A stretch of 64,000 nt of DNA from Zopfochytrium polystomum (GCA_025765615.1 JAIVFJ010000098.1:124001-188000), one strand, 5' to 3'. Shown: positions 45,178 to 57,872, numbered from the stretch's first letter. Notes: generated by a model not told the origin, from the sequence alone. Translations and numbers: made by a program.

Positions 45178-45416
45178 GTCTTGCTCTCCCGCTCTCTCTG
45201 TCGCTCTCTCTCACTCTCTCTCTCTCACTCTCTCCCCCTCTCTCCCCTCTCTCTCTCGCTCTCTCTCTCTCTCTCCTCGCTCTCTCTCTCTCCCTCGCTC
45301 TCTCGCTCTCCCTCTTTCTGTGAGATTTCGTTCCCTCCCTCTGTGTGGCTCCGCCTGGTAATACAAACTCACACACGTTCACCTGCCAACACCCCCCCTG
45401 GCTTCATCCAGTCTCT

Positions 45417-45480
<64 letters not shown>
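45178..45480. repeat. (CT)n polypyrimidine region
   Basis: Two long CT-repeat blocks (45178-45320 and 45411-45480) are separated by about 90 bp of mixed sequence. No gene is supported between 44399 and 46200. Confidence 0.95.
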
Positions 45481-46208
45481 CCCTCCGTTACTTCGCGCTC
45501 GCAGCTTCACTGACACCAATCGCAATTCGCTCAAGGGCGCAGTGCACTGCATATGCAGTCGTTATGGAATGTTCCCAGGGCGGCGTGTGTGGCCAACCAA
45601 CCAACCAAAGAAAGAAGGAAAAAAAAAGGACAAAGGAGAAGAAAGAAAGGATCCCAAATTCAAAGGGGGAAAAAGGAATAAGAGAAATTGCTGCTCCCTC
45701 CCCGAACTGAGCCTTTGCGGTGCGTGTGCGCGCGGCGAGAGACAAAATTGAGGAATACTACTCGAAATTTTTGCAGGCAAAAAAAAAAAAAAAAAAAGAG
45801 AGAGAGAGGCCTCAATTTCGCGATCTCAGCAGGGAAGGATGGAACGGGGATGGAGTGAGGATGGGTCAGGTCGGAAGGGGATGCTCTTGCACTACGTGCG
45901 CGAGGGGTGTGTGGGCTTTGGGACAACCAGGACAATCCTCACCTGTTGATTTCTTGGAGAAACAGTGAAAAAGAAAGAAAAAAAAAAGGAGAAAAATCAT
46001 AACAAAACCAAAAAACACGAAAAAGAAGAAAAACCTGAAGCCACAATCGCAAACCCACACACGCAAGCTCAACCTGCTTTGGCAGCGACTTCGTTGCTGC
46101 TAACGCAGCCAAATAATCCAGAGATCAACTGAATAGCAGCGCGATGACCACAACAACGCCCCACAGCCCTCAGTGCATTTCACACCATAGGTAGAACCCC
46201 ACACACTC

Positions 46209-46498
46209 TGTTAAAAGAAAAGTTACTCGCTGTCCCTCTTGAGCAGAGGAGGAGGAAAACTGTTGACACCGAGTTTCTGTTCCACTTAATACTCAGAGTA
46301 TTTGTCATCAGCGCAAGCCAGCACCCAGGTCTGCATTGGTGGTGGCTTGCTCTCCCATGGGCATCGTGAGAACAATAACTGACAGTCACAATAGGTTCTG
46401 GTCCGTCTTGTGCCTCTAGCTGCTAACCAGTCAGTTCCGCCTAACAATGGGTTCAGATCCGTCTTGTGCCTCTAGCTGCTAACCAGCTCCACCTAACA
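46209..46498 (+). mobile_element. LTR-like repeat family 3, copy 1
   Basis: This 290-bp segment begins TGTTA and ends TAACA (5-bp inverted tips) and is highly similar to 61164-61470. Shared blocks include GAGCAGAGGAGGAGGAAA and CACTTAATACTCAGAGTATT. It has an internal tandem duplication of the TCCGTCTTGTGCCTCTAGCT segment. No obvious target-site duplication. Confidence 0.65.
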
Positions 46499-46732
46499 GA
46501 GAGTGGAATTGGGGAGAAGAGAACAAAGAAAGAAGGAGGAAAAGAAGAAAATGAAAGGAATGAAGAATGAAAGTTAACGGCAAGGCAACACTGGCAAGGA
46601 AGAAAAATAAGGGATGGGAGGCACGATTATGAGCACATAAACAAGAAAGGTCCAATACCCTAAGTGTAACTCAATAGCCAAGGGGAGCTATTCTCCTATC
46701 AAAAAGATAGAATAACCGAATCAATTCCTCAT

Positions 46733-47140
46733 TCAGTTTGGGCGCGTCGCTTTTTGTTTATGACATATTTCACTTGGGATGTACCTGCTGATCGCCGAGC
46801 CTGTTCCAAAGTATCTGCTGCTCGACATATCATTTCCTTTAGGTATGGAGTGCGGATGGTTCCCAAGAATATGAATCAGAGCGGCAACATCAATTGAAGG
46901 GGGGGGTGGGTTTCTTTCTTTTTGTTTTCTCTTTTTGCGACCCTGTCCCAGGCGAAGCATACGGATGGTCGCGTTCCAGCTAACGCCAACAACCCATGTT
47001 GGGTCTGTTAGGAGATTCGCGGAGGCAATGTGTTGGAACTTGAGACCCCCCATTGTGCGAAAGAAGGTAGCGAGTGATAGGGGGTTTACGTACCCGCCGA
47101 ATGGTCTGCACGGAAACTGAGAGACTCATTCTCTCGCGAG
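46733..47140 (-). CDS. Tentative small gene, divergent from the GT71 gene
   Basis: A minus-strand ATG near 47130 gives MSLSVSVQTIRR up to a strong GTACGTAAAC donor. A 55-nt intron could lead in phase to FQHIASANLLTDPTWVVGVS and WNATIRMLRLGQ. The open frame then continues through a Lys-rich stretch to a stop at 46733, possibly with another intron. The family is unknown; the short basic start would suit a mitochondrial protein. Support is splice-signal logic only. Confidence 0.25.
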
Positions 47141-47425
47141 CTCTCTCTCTTACTCTCTCTGTCTCTCTTTCTCTGTCTCTGCTTTCGCACATGCACACAC
47201 ACGAACAGACACACGAATACATATCAACTTCCAGAACACTTACCCTTCGTTGGAAAGAGATCGATCTCCCACTCTCCGAGGCGCGACTCGACTGGAACTG
47301 TCCGATCGCACCCGCCCCCTCCTCAACGGACAGCTCCTCTACTCGGCATCATCGTCGTCGCCGTCATCGTCGGCGTCGTAGTCGTCATAGTCGTAGTGGT
47401 ACAGGACACCCACCCACACACACCC

Positions 47426-50400
47426 ATGACCGGAGCGGCGACGGCGGCGGGCAAGCCCGTTGCTGCCCGCCTTGAGGACGACCGCCGCAATTCCCACCAC
47501 CACGGCCACGGCTTCTCGCCCGGCCCCCGCGGCGCCGCGGCCTCGCGATCATCCTTCCTCGCCACAATCGCCGCATGTGCGTCGTCTCTCCGCCTTAGGC
47601 GCAGGAGCTTCGTCAGATGGGCCCGCGCCCACCCCCGCCTTGTCGTGCTGGTCGTCGCTCTCGTCCTCGTCCTCCTGTACTCCAGCGATCTGCGCCCGTC
47701 GGCCCCGCACACGCTTCCTTCCAGATCGCCGCACCTATCACCACAACAACCACAAGCACAACCTCCGCCGCCGCCACCACCACCACCACCTCCACCGCAC
47801 CCACCACGATCGCGACCAGCGGATGCGCGGCCTGCCGATCACCGGCAACCGGCCGCCGCTTCGCCTGGCGACAGCGAGCCGCCTAAATCAATCGCGGCCG
47901 ATGCGACGCAGAAGCAGCCGGCCGATCATCCCGTCCTCAGTTCGACCGTCGCACGAGCAGAGGCCTTCAAGAGTTGAGTTTTACCGATCCTCCTCCTCCC
48001 CATCGTCCATTTCTATTTTTTTCTATCTCGCACTCACGATCAAGTCACTACCGCAGGAAACCAGACTAAGTTCATTGAAAACGAGCGCGCGGCGTGGAAG
48101 GCGTGGCTGAGCAACGCCAGAGACTACGACGCCGCGGAGCTCGGCATCGTCCCCGGATCGCGCGGAGTCGTCCTGACCGGACCCAGCAAGAGCGTCCCGA
48201 CAATCATTATGACCGTTCTCCTCCTGCGCGAGACCGGCTGCAAGCTGCCCGTCCAGTACTCGTACCTCCGCCACGAAGTCTCGGACGAGGACCTCGACGT
48301 TGTGAGGTAAGTCCCACACGGTGATCGCCGGGTCCCTTCTTTTCCCTTCTTTTTTTTTTTTTTTTCTTTTCTTTTTTTTCCTTTTGGTTGGAGTATAACC
48401 CCACCTCCCACCAGAAAGTTCAACATCTCCACCCGCGACTTTTCCGACGCCATCAAAGACTACGACTGGGACGCGGGCGAGTACCGCCTCGGCGGGCCCA
48501 AGATCGACTCGATCCTCGCGTCGCCGTTCGAGCAGGTGCTCTTCCTCGACCCGGACAACTACGTCGTCAAAGACCCCACGTACCTGTTTGAAACAAGGAC
48601 GTTTCAAAAATACGGCGCGCTGTTCTGGCCCGACTTCCCCGTCCGCAAGAACGAGTCGTCCCTCATCATGTGGGATGTCATGGGCCGCAAGGGCGAGTAC
48701 TACGACGAGCTCGAGTTTGAGAGCGGCCAGATCGTGCTCGACAAAAAAAAGGTCTGGAAGGCGCTCATGCTGACAAAGTACATTGCAAAGGAGGCGCGCT
48801 GGTATTTTCAGGTTCGTCTCTACTCCTATTCAATTTGATTTAACCGACTGACCGGACTGACTTGCGAAAACTCATCCAGCAATTCCTCGGCGACAAGGAA
48901 GCCTTCTTCTGGGGCTTCGCCGGCACCCGGACCCCGTACTTCCTGAACCCCACCTACATCCACTCAGTCGGCACCTTGGTCGACCGCGACCACCCGGCCG
49001 GCAGCAACGCCGTCAACGTCTCGGCGCCAGGCTCCTACTTTTGCGGGCAGTCCATGCTGCAGACCGACTTTTACGACGACCCCGACGACGCCTTCCCGCA
49101 CGGCCGCGTCCCGCCGCCCGCAAACTTCACCCCGCAGCCCGTCTTCATGCACTGGAACATGCTCAAGTACAAGTACACCGAGGACGTCGACTACTTCCAG
49201 GCCGCAATGACCTACGTCGCCCCGCCCGGAAAGCGGTTTTGCCGAGTTCCGCGGCGTCGGGTTTTCACTGGTACGGTGACATGGGCGTGTTTGGGAGCTG
49301 CCTCGACTTGTACAACGTGACGGGCCTCGAGACCCGTGTGTGGAGTACGTGTTTTTCTTCCTTTTTTTGTCTTTCGTTCGTTGTATTGTTGCTTTTCTTA
49401 CATTCTGTTGTACCACCTTGGGGAAAAAAAAAAAAAAAAAAAATATTAGACTGGTCCGACCAGTACCCGAACCGCTCCGAGCCGTTCCACCGCAACTGGC
49501 GCGTCGCGCACGAAACCTTGGCCACCGTGCGCTACGAAAACTTTCAGAAAACATTCAAGGACCTCGCCTACACCCCGGGCGACGCCCCCGCCCGGCTCGC
49601 GCGGCATCGTCCTCTTCCAGCCCCGCAAAAACGTCGAAAACATCGTCCTCGGCGCCCAGCTGCTTCGCAAGTCTGGCTGCAAGCTGCCCATCTTTTATTT
49701 GCACAATCGACACGATTTTAGCAAGCTCGAGGTCGAGGTCTTAAGGTTTTGTATCGTGAACCCTCGCGACGTTCATTTCATAAATAATTTTTCCTTCCCC
49801 CATTCCCCACCACCAGGCAAGCCGGCATCACCTCGTTCGACTTCCGCGACAAGATCCGCGGCCGGTCCTGGGGCGACTTTGACTGGAAAAACGGCGGCGC
49901 CGCCGCCTCTGCCATCCTCTCGTCCCCGTTCGAAGAGGTCATCTTCATCGAACCGGAGCTCTTCGTCCTCTCCGACCCCACCCGCCTCTTTGACGCCCCC
50001 GAGTACAAGCGCTACGGCGCCCTGTTCTGGCCCGACGTCACGAAGCGCCGCCAGGGCGAGCAGCACATGCTCGAGCTGCTCGGCATCCCCGAGGACCGGA
50101 TCCCGCCCGGCGAGCGCAAGTTTAAGAGGGGCTTGATGGTCGTGGACAAGAAGAGGGTGTGGAGGGCGTTGAAGTTTGCAGAGTTCTTGTCGTTTGAGGC
50201 AAGCTACTTTTTCAAGGTAGGATATCGATTGCGGGGGCGGCGGCGAACTGTTCTAGTTTTGTGTCCATGGTGCACGGGCGTACTAACCACGATTTTGTTT
50301 TCCCCCCTCCCGCGTCTGGTTTTGATTCGTCCTTACCCAAACCCACGCCCACCAAAAACTCTTCGGCCAGCACATGGACGGCTACCACGACGCCCTCTTT

Positions 50401-50852
50401 TACGGGTTCGCCGCCACCGGTCAGCAGTACTTCCTTAACCCCACCTTCCCCGCGCTCGTCGGCGTCAACTTCCCCCCCGCGCACGGTCCACATGTCCGCC
50501 GACCGCTACTTTTGCGGTCAGGGCATCGCGCTTTTCGACCTCCCGTCGTCCGCGTCCGCCGTAGGAAAAGTCAAGTCGGGAAGCAAGCCAAAGGCCATCG
50601 CCATGACGCTGCCGTTCCTCGGCGACAGGGTCGACGACGACGCAGACCACTTCAAGGTCGGCATGGCCGTTGTCGTCGACGAGCGCCGCACGATCGAGGT
50701 CAAGGACCTCGGCAATATGGGCAAGCTGAGAACGTGCAAGGCGTGGAAGGAGGAGAAGGGCGCTGACGTGAAAACTTGGGGTGAGTGGGCGCGGCGTCCT
50801 TTCCTATCGCTTTTTCCTAGTTCTCATCGCTTGCCTCCTTGCAACCTGACTC

Positions 50853-50885
<33 letters not shown>

Positions 50886-52585
50886 ATGGAAAAACGAAAA
50901 ATCCCCAACAAACAGACTGGAAAGCAGAGTACCCGACGCACGACCACGACTTCCGCGAGGCGCGCAAGCACCTCCCGAACGAGCACTCGCTCGAAAAAAT
51001 CAAGCGCGAGCTGCTCCTCGCCAGCCTCCCGCCGTCCTTGCCGCCCCCCGCCGCCGCCGCCGCCGAAGCCAAAGCCGCCGCCGCGGCCGCTGAAGCCCGC
51101 AAAAAGCCCAATGGATGGCTTCACTGGCCGTGGATCAAGCAGAACAAGCCGACAACCAAAATCCCGCGCCCGTGGACGGAGCCGAACCCGAATGCCAAGG
51201 GCACCCTCCCCAACGAGTCTATCGACCGCGGCGCCGTCATCGCCGCGGCCAAGGGCGGCATGGAGAATCTCCTGCGCTCGCTGTTCTTACTAAGAGAGAG
51301 CGGGTGGATCTTGCCGGTCGCTGTTGCGGTTTACGGTGCGGACCTCACCGACGCCCAGTTGGACTACCTGTGAGTGCCTTTCTTGCTTTCACTCTTTTTC
51401 TCTTTCTTGTTCCACTTCACTCATTCTCCCAAGCAGAAAAAGCCACAACGTCACGATCCTTGACGTGACGCGCCACGTCCAGCGCGTCAGCAACGAATGG
51501 CGCGACCACGAACTCGCCAGCGCAGTGCGCCTTGCGGCCCTCGTCCACGCGCCCTTCAACAAGGTCCTCCTCGTCGACCCGCTCCGCCGCGACGTGTTCC
51601 CCCTCCAGAACCTCGAGCGCCTCCTCGACGCCTACGACGACGAAAGCGCAGTGGCCCAGACCGGCGCGCTGTTCTGGCCCGCCTGGCGCGCCGTCGACAG
51701 GGACAGCGTCATGTGGTGGATCCTGGGCCTCGAAAAGCGCCCCGGCATTCACTTTGACGACGCCCTCGTCGTCGTCGACCGACGCGTCGTGTGGCACGTG
51801 ATTAAATTGGCGCTGCACATTGTCGTCGCGGGACTGTTTTACACGCTGGTGAGCCTCAGGGTTTTCGTTTCGTAAGGAATCTGGGGTTTGTTTAAGCTCA
51901 AACGCACAAAAACAAAAAAACAAAAATACGCAACAAAAACAAAAACAAAAAAAAAAAACAACTGACTACAAGCACCTCCCGACCTACGCCGACGCGCTCT
52001 ACTGGTCGTTCCTCGCGACCGCAACCCCCTTCCACCTCGTCGACGCCTCCGCACACCTCTACGGCGTCCTCGCCGACGACCGATCCTTCTGCGGCCTCGC
52101 CGCTGTCCACCGCGACCCCTCGTCGTCGTCGTCTCCGCCGTCCTTTGCAGCGGTCCGTGTCCCCGCAACCACCCAGCAGCAACAGGAGCAGCAACAAGAA
52201 GTCGACTTTTTCCAGGCCGCAGAACGCTACGCCCCGCGCGACCCCCGCCGCTGACTCCGCGCCCGGCGCGGCCGCTTCGCCGCTCTGGGGCGAACAAGGC
52301 CTCCCGGGCCTCCGCCCCGCCGTACCCGCGACCGGCTCCGTCCCGCCCTGGCTCCGCCCCGCCTGCACCGCGCTCCGCGTCCGCCCCGACGCCGCCGCCG
52401 CCGGCAAGAACGAGAACGGGAAAGACGGCGGCAACCGCGACGACGACGACGGCCCGCCGCTCCTGCGCGCGGCCGTCGTCGACGCTGCGGCCGCACAGGC
52501 GAGGGTGCCCAAGGGCGCCGCAGAGTCGTATTGGCGCGTTGTCGCGAGGGCCGCGGGCGCTGCTGCTGCGGCCGCCGTCGCGTGA
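47426..52585 (+). CDS. GT71-family alpha-mannosyltransferase with three tandem domains (type II membrane protein)
   Basis: Ten exons: 47426-47972, 48057-48306, 48415-48811, 48880-49344, 49450-49745, 49817-50216, 50371-50780, 50916-51369, 51437-51848 and 51973-52585, about 1410 residues. An N-terminal signal anchor (ARAHPRLVVLVVALVLVLLY) and a poly-Pro stem precede three MNN1/MNN2-like domains. Each has a GALFWP signature (GALFWPDFP, GALFWPDVT, GALFWPAWR), a VxDxxxVW helix (LDKKKVWKA, VDKKRVWRA, VDRRVVWHV) and an FCG strand. Domain 1 keeps the DxD-type metal motif (VLFLDPDNYV) and HWN. Domain 2 has IFIEPELFV and domain 3 LLVDPLRRD, so both look catalytically dead. Single exons span each domain junction, so this is one gene. 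Golgi mannosylation of wall glycoproteins is the expected role. Five +1 indels in homopolymers (49237-49240, 49262-49265, 49585-49593, 50472-50478, 52242-52246) interrupt the frame. Confidence 0.85.
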
Positions 52586-53218
52586 CGGGGGTGGCTGGGG
52601 GAGGCCGGGAGAGGGGGGGATTGGGGGAGGGAGGTTCAGGGCCCGAGTTTCTATGAAAGGAGTCGGTGTGTTCTATCTATCGTTTTTTTCTTTCTCTCTC
52701 TCTCTCACGCCTTTGTTTTTTCCTTTTTTTCGTTTCCCAGGTGTTATCTCCACCTCTTTCGCGGGGTTTGTGTCGCGGGGGGTTTACAAAAAAAAAAAAA
52801 AAAAAAAGGAATCTGCACTTGCAATCGGCCCTTCTCCCGCCCCATCTAGGCTCTTTCTTTGCTTTTGTGGTGGGGCTTCTTATTTAGATTGTTGTTGTTG
52901 TTATTGTGCGTTAGGGTTATTGCGTTCTCGGGATGGCGGGGCGGGTCTCGAATTTGTGGGGTTTGCAAGGAGGCACATTAGGGAGGGGTTGAGGGGTGGG
53001 CAGGGGGGGTTACGACAAAGCGACCTTGGAGTCTTGGAGTCGGGGCCAAGGGGCTAGGTCCGATGTCCAAAAATATAACCCTCCTCTCGTCGCGCTGAGA
53101 TAGATATACGGAGGAAGGCGGAATAAAGAACAACCCAAAAAAAAAAAAAAGATAGAGTGGACCAGCGAAATGTCCTGTGGGGGGATGCAGTCCGCCCCCA
53201 GCACCAACACGGACGAAA

Positions 53219-53490
53219 CTCAGAGCAAAAAAAAAAAAAAAAAAAAGAAAAGAAAAGAATAGGGTTGGTTAACTTGGCGCAAGGAGCTGCAGCCAAAAAA
53301 AAAGTGGGGGGAAGGAAAGGAAAGGAGGGAAAGAAAAGGATGGTGGTGGGAAAAGGGAAAAGGAGGTTTGTGGCATTGGGTGAACGCACACCGAAAAACG
53401 ATACGACATTTGAAAAAAGAAAAAAAAAGAAAAAAAAAGAAAAAAAAAGAAAAAAAAAAGAAAAAAAAGAAAAAAAAGAAAAAAAAAAAA
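53219..53490. repeat. A-rich homopolymer tract at the convergent gene ends
   Basis: A-runs at 53226-53246 and repeated AAAAAAAAG units at 53411-53490 are read as polypyrimidine on the minus strand. There they precede a CTGCAG acceptor-like site near 53291, so part of this may be an intron of the seven-transmembrane gene. Confidence 0.8.
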
Positions 53491-55894
53491 TTGGCGCTTC
53501 ACAGCGCGGGCGGCCGTTTCAAGATAGTACCGCTTGTACTGGCCAACGTAAAACACGGCGACGCCGAGCCCGATGCAAAAGCTTTGCGTCACGTTCCCCG
53601 CCAGCCACACCCCGAACGCGGCCATCTCGCTCTCCGCGTAAAACTCGCCCGCCACCTGCGTCCCGACGTTGCACACGATCGCGAGCCCGAGAACCCCAAA
53701 CATCCACCCCAGGATGCTGCGCACCGCCCGCACGGAACCGAGACGCAGCTCCCGCTCCACGTCCTCGAGACGCACCGCCGCTGAGCCGCCGCTGAGCCCG
53801 CCGAGAGCGCCGCCGACGCTCACTGAGCCCCCGCCGCGCCCCCCGCCGACAACTGCGACGCCCGACATCGACCCCGCGACGGACGCACGCGCGCCGCCCC
53901 CGCCGCTGCCGCTCACGCTGCGCCCAGACGACGGCGTCGACGCAGGCCGCACCGGCGACCCCGCGTGCGTCCCGCCGCCGCCGCCGCCGATACCAACACC
54001 AAACCCCGACGACGGCGTCGACGGCGGCCGCGCCGGCGCCGGCGGGTACGCCGCCGCCGTCGTCGTCGTCGTCGTCGCGAGCGCCGGCAGCGGCGGCGGC
54101 CGCTGCGACGCAAGCGTCCCGCCGCGCTGCGCTGCGCCCCGTGCGGGTTCGAGGGCGGCGCCGGCGCCGCCGGCGCCGCGCGCCCGCCCCCGGCTGCGGC
54201 CGCCGCCATCATCATCGCGTGCACCGTGTACAACCCCGCCGGCCTCCAGCAGCGGGCCGTCCGAGTCGCGGCGCGCCGCGTCGTCAGCGGCCGGCGGCGG
54301 CGGCGGCGAGTACACGACCGGCAGCTGGTGCTGCAGCTGCTCCATCGGCCCGCCGGCGGCGGCCGTCGCGAACGGCACCGCAGCGGGGGTTGCGGATTCG
54401 GCGGCGGTCTCGGCGGCGGCGGCGCGCGCGCGGGCCGAGCGCCAGCAGCGCGGGGCCGAGCGAGCGGCGCAGCTCGCGCGCGAACGCGCGGCGCGCCGCG
54501 AAGATGAACGCGACGAAGAGCGCGCAGAAGACGGCGGCCGCCCGCTGTCGAGCCAGCTGGCGATCGCGTGGGTGTCGCGGGTCCGTTGGAGGGAGTCTGA
54601 CGCGGCTGCGGACGAGGAGGCGGGGGAGGAGGCGGCGGCGGCGGCGGCGGCGGCGAGGGTTGCGAGCTGGCGCTCGAGGACGCCGAGCCAGAGCAGCGCG
54701 CCGGCGTCGAGGAGCGGGGGTAGCGGGATGAGGTAGAGCAGCGGCATGAAGGGGCGGAGGTCCGGGGTGTGCGGGACCAACGGGCCGATGAAGGCGTACA
54801 TGAGGAGGCTGATGAAGAGGCCGCAGGCGAAGATGCCGACGGCCTGGAAGATCCTTGTTGTTGGTGGTTGTTGTTAGATTGGGGGGTTAAGACCGTGGAA
54901 AAGTGGGCGGTCCGCCCTCCTAACCAAAAAGAGCAAGGCAGGACACTCAACTCGAACAGCAGGACCATCTTGAGCCGCAGAGCCACGACCGTCAGCAGGT
55001 CGTTGACCGCCAGCACCATCGCGAGCGCGACCGCCCCGCCCATCGGCGACACCGCGCGCAGCGACGCTTTCAGGCTGCGTAGCCCCAGCCGCCCGCGACG
55101 GCCGTGCGGCGACGAAGCGTGCGGCCACCGCTTGCGCCGCGCCAGACGGACGAGGAGCACCGACACGTACGCGCCAAAAAGGATGATGGCTGCGTGCGCT
55201 GCGATCATGGCTTCCACTGGATAATGTGAAGGGCAGAGGGGGGAAGGGGGACAAACGTGAGCGGGGTGCTCTTGCTCACAAACTGGGTGCATACGCGCGG
55301 TGCGCGCCGCGCGCGCGAACGCACACATCGACGCCGGGTGTGTCCACCCACACACGCGCGCCGCACGCGAACACACACAGACGCTTCGCTCACGTACTTG
55401 GACGGCGCTGCGCGCAGCACACACCCCCACACACACACGCACACCCACACGCACACACACACTCAACTCGTTCGAAAGTACGGCGGGCCGGCGGCGTCGG
55501 CGAAGCACTCGAGGTGGTACTCTGCGGCGCACGCGGTGCTGCTATTGCTGCTGCTGCTGGTGTTGCTGTTGGCGGCGGCGGCTGGGTTGACTGCGCGGCG
55601 CGCGTGGTGCACACGCGGGACGAGGAGATCGAGGCGGAGGCCGTTGTCGTTGTCGTCGTCGTCGTCGTTTTTGAGGACGAGCGCCGGCGGGCGGGTCGGT
55701 GGTGGTCGTGGTGGTGGTGGTCGTGGTAATGGTGGTGGCGGTGGTAACGCTAGTGTTGGTGGTGGTGGCATTATCGGTGCGGGAGGAGCGAAGGAGGGAC
55801 GGGAGGCTACCGGCAAAGAGAGCGAGAAGGAGGACGACGAGGAGTAAGTGCTGCTGCTGCTGGTGGTGGTGCTGATGTGGGCATGATCGTCCAT
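53269..55894 (-). CDS. Putative seven-transmembrane, receptor-like protein with a long low-complexity loop
   Basis: Exons 55894-55468, 55216-54952 and 54853-53269 join in phase; both introns start GTTGAG. The N-terminal ~140 residues are Ser/Pro-rich with NTSSSSNSS-type glycosylation sites. Hydrophobic helices follow: AAHAAIILFGAYVSVLLV, AVALAMVLAVNDLLTVVAL, AVGIFACGLFISLLMYAFIG and PLLYLIPLPPLLDAGALLWL. A fifth, AAVFCALFVAFIFAARRAF, lies in the -1 frame between about 54540 and 54430. After some 250 residues of Gly/Ala/Pro-rich loop come SILGWMFGVLGLAIVCNV and GNVTQSFCIGLGVAVFYV. Seven helices with a very long third inner loop resemble a G-protein-coupled receptor, but no family signature is recognised. 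Codon third positions show that two compensating indels moved helix 5 out of frame. The last codons may lie beyond a T-rich intron (LLAPS stop). Confidence 0.55.
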
Positions 55895-56291
55895 TTGGAG
55901 GCAGCCGGCGCCAGCGATTTCAAAGAAGGGAGAGGGATTGGAGAGGGGTGCCCTGATGCCCCCGTGGGGGGATTCGCCGCTTTTCGCCGACGCCGAAGAG
56001 GCCGAGGCCGAGGTGATCGCCCGGCCCCCCTTATTCCGAGAGCGAGAGCGAAGAACGGAACGATGCTGCGCTGCTCTACTCGTCTGACTGAAGGAGCTGG
56101 GTGGGGAGGGGGGCAGATGATCGATCCCAGGGCAGGGGGGGTGGGGGGCCGGGATGTAAAGCGGTGGGAGGTAATGAGGGGAGGGAGGCTTAATGTGCGA
56201 AGTAGTAGTGAGGAAAAGGAGGAGAACAAGTATTCAATGGGAGCTCGACGGGTGGAGGCGGGAAGGGGAAGACAGACCGACACAGAGAGGC

Positions 56292-56328
<37 letters not shown>

Positions 56329-56542
56329 GCCAGAAAGACGGTCCGCCAGACAGGGACAAAAAGAGAGACAGAGCTGGAGACTGAATCCCAATGCACATGA
56401 CATTTCGTCTGTGTGTTTTCCGCATATGGGCAGGATTGAGAAAAAATAAATAAAACGGGGGAGAGAAAAATCAACAATTTGGCGAAGGCAATGCAAAAAG
56501 CGGAAGATAAAAATATCCATTTCGCCGAAAATGGTGTCTCCG

Positions 56543-56584
<42 letters not shown>

Positions 56585-56860
56585 GTCTCTCTCCCCTTTC
56601 CTTTTTTTTCTTCCTTTCCATATTTTTTTTTGTGTGAGTGTGTGTGTGTGCCACTTGATTGGTGCAAACTTTTTCCCCCTCCACCGGCTCCATTGAAAGT
56701 AACGAACACAAAAAACATTGAACCGAAAATTTAAATTTGCCATTCGAACCATCGTTGTATGTGCGTCTCCACTCCAATCCCTCGGACGCGCTTCACCCCG
56801 CTTTTTTTTCGCATGTACGGCACAATGTATGTCAAAGAAAAAAGATCACTCACTGCATCA
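55895..56860. other. Spacer between two minus-strand genes; CAGA and CT repeats
   Basis: A CAGA repeat (56292-56330) and a CT repeat (56546-56581) lie here. Open frames across them are repeat translations. It should hold the promoter of the seven-transmembrane gene and the 3' flank of the GH131 gene. Confidence 0.6.
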
Positions 56861-57171
56861 TCACAGCGTGATGCACCCGTCGGCCGCCGAGTCGTCCTGG
56901 AAGATGCCGCCAAACAAGAACGCCTCGTCGATGCCGTCCTCCTGCGTGCCCACAAACAGGAAATCGTTCAGGTTCGACTCCGTCGGCCGCTTCTGCAACC
57001 CAAAGTGCGTCTCGCCCAGCGTCGTCTTGCCCGCTCCCGAGATGTTGTTGTACGTCGGCGGAACGACTACGGTGAGCGGCTCGCAGTCGGTGCTGTACAA
57101 GATCGAGATCAGGCTTGTGATTTTTGGATTGGGGGGGTTTTTTTTTTTTTTTTTTGGTGTGTCGTTAGAGT

Positions 57172-57220
<49 letters not shown>

Positions 57221-57836
57221 GCACACACAAAACACATAACACAAAAGACAAAACAAACACTCACTTATTCGGAAAGTCCAAATCAATGCCAAAGTTGTGC
57301 CACACGCCGTCGACCAGGGGCGTCCTAAAAAACGTCTTGACGGGGTTATCCCACTTGTACCCTTCGAGGCGCAGCTCCTTGAGCGGCGGCACGACGTTCC
57401 CCGCGTTCTCGTCGCGCGGCGCCTCGAGCAGGTTGCCCGTCTTGAGCGACCAAAAGTCCGCTTGAAAGTCCTGCGCCTCGTGGAACGCCAGGATGTACTC
57501 GTGCGAGTAGTTGAGCGGGCGGGCCGGGTCGCTCCGCACCGACACGTGCCACGTCACGTGCCCGCTCACGGTGGACGGCTTGTTGTTGACGAGCAGCTCG
57601 GCGCGCCGGAGCTTGGTCTCGACGCCCTCGCTGCCGGAGCGGAAGACGGACTTGTCGCTGTGTGTTGTGCGTGTGTTTGTGTGGGGAACAGTGAGTGGGT
57701 GAGTGAGTGAGTGAGTGAGTGGGTGAATGAGGGTGTGGAGTGTGTGTCGTGGTGAGTGAGCGTGTGGAGTGTGAAGCGGGGCAGGGCGAGCGAGCGTGAG
57801 AACGTTAACAGAAAAATTGAACGAGGGCGGCAAATG

Positions 57837-57872
<36 letters not shown>

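Noticed and set aside
50261..51373. A separate gene starting inside the GT71 gene
   Set aside because: The frame begins in an intron and is simply the corrected reading frame of domain 2 after the C7 run. It continues without interruption from the upstream domain.
53913..55532. A 539-codon minus-strand frame overlapping the seven-transmembrane gene
   Set aside because: It runs across both introns of the in-phase gene model and becomes poly-Arg. Only a short part of it (helix 5) looks coding, which is better explained by two local indels.
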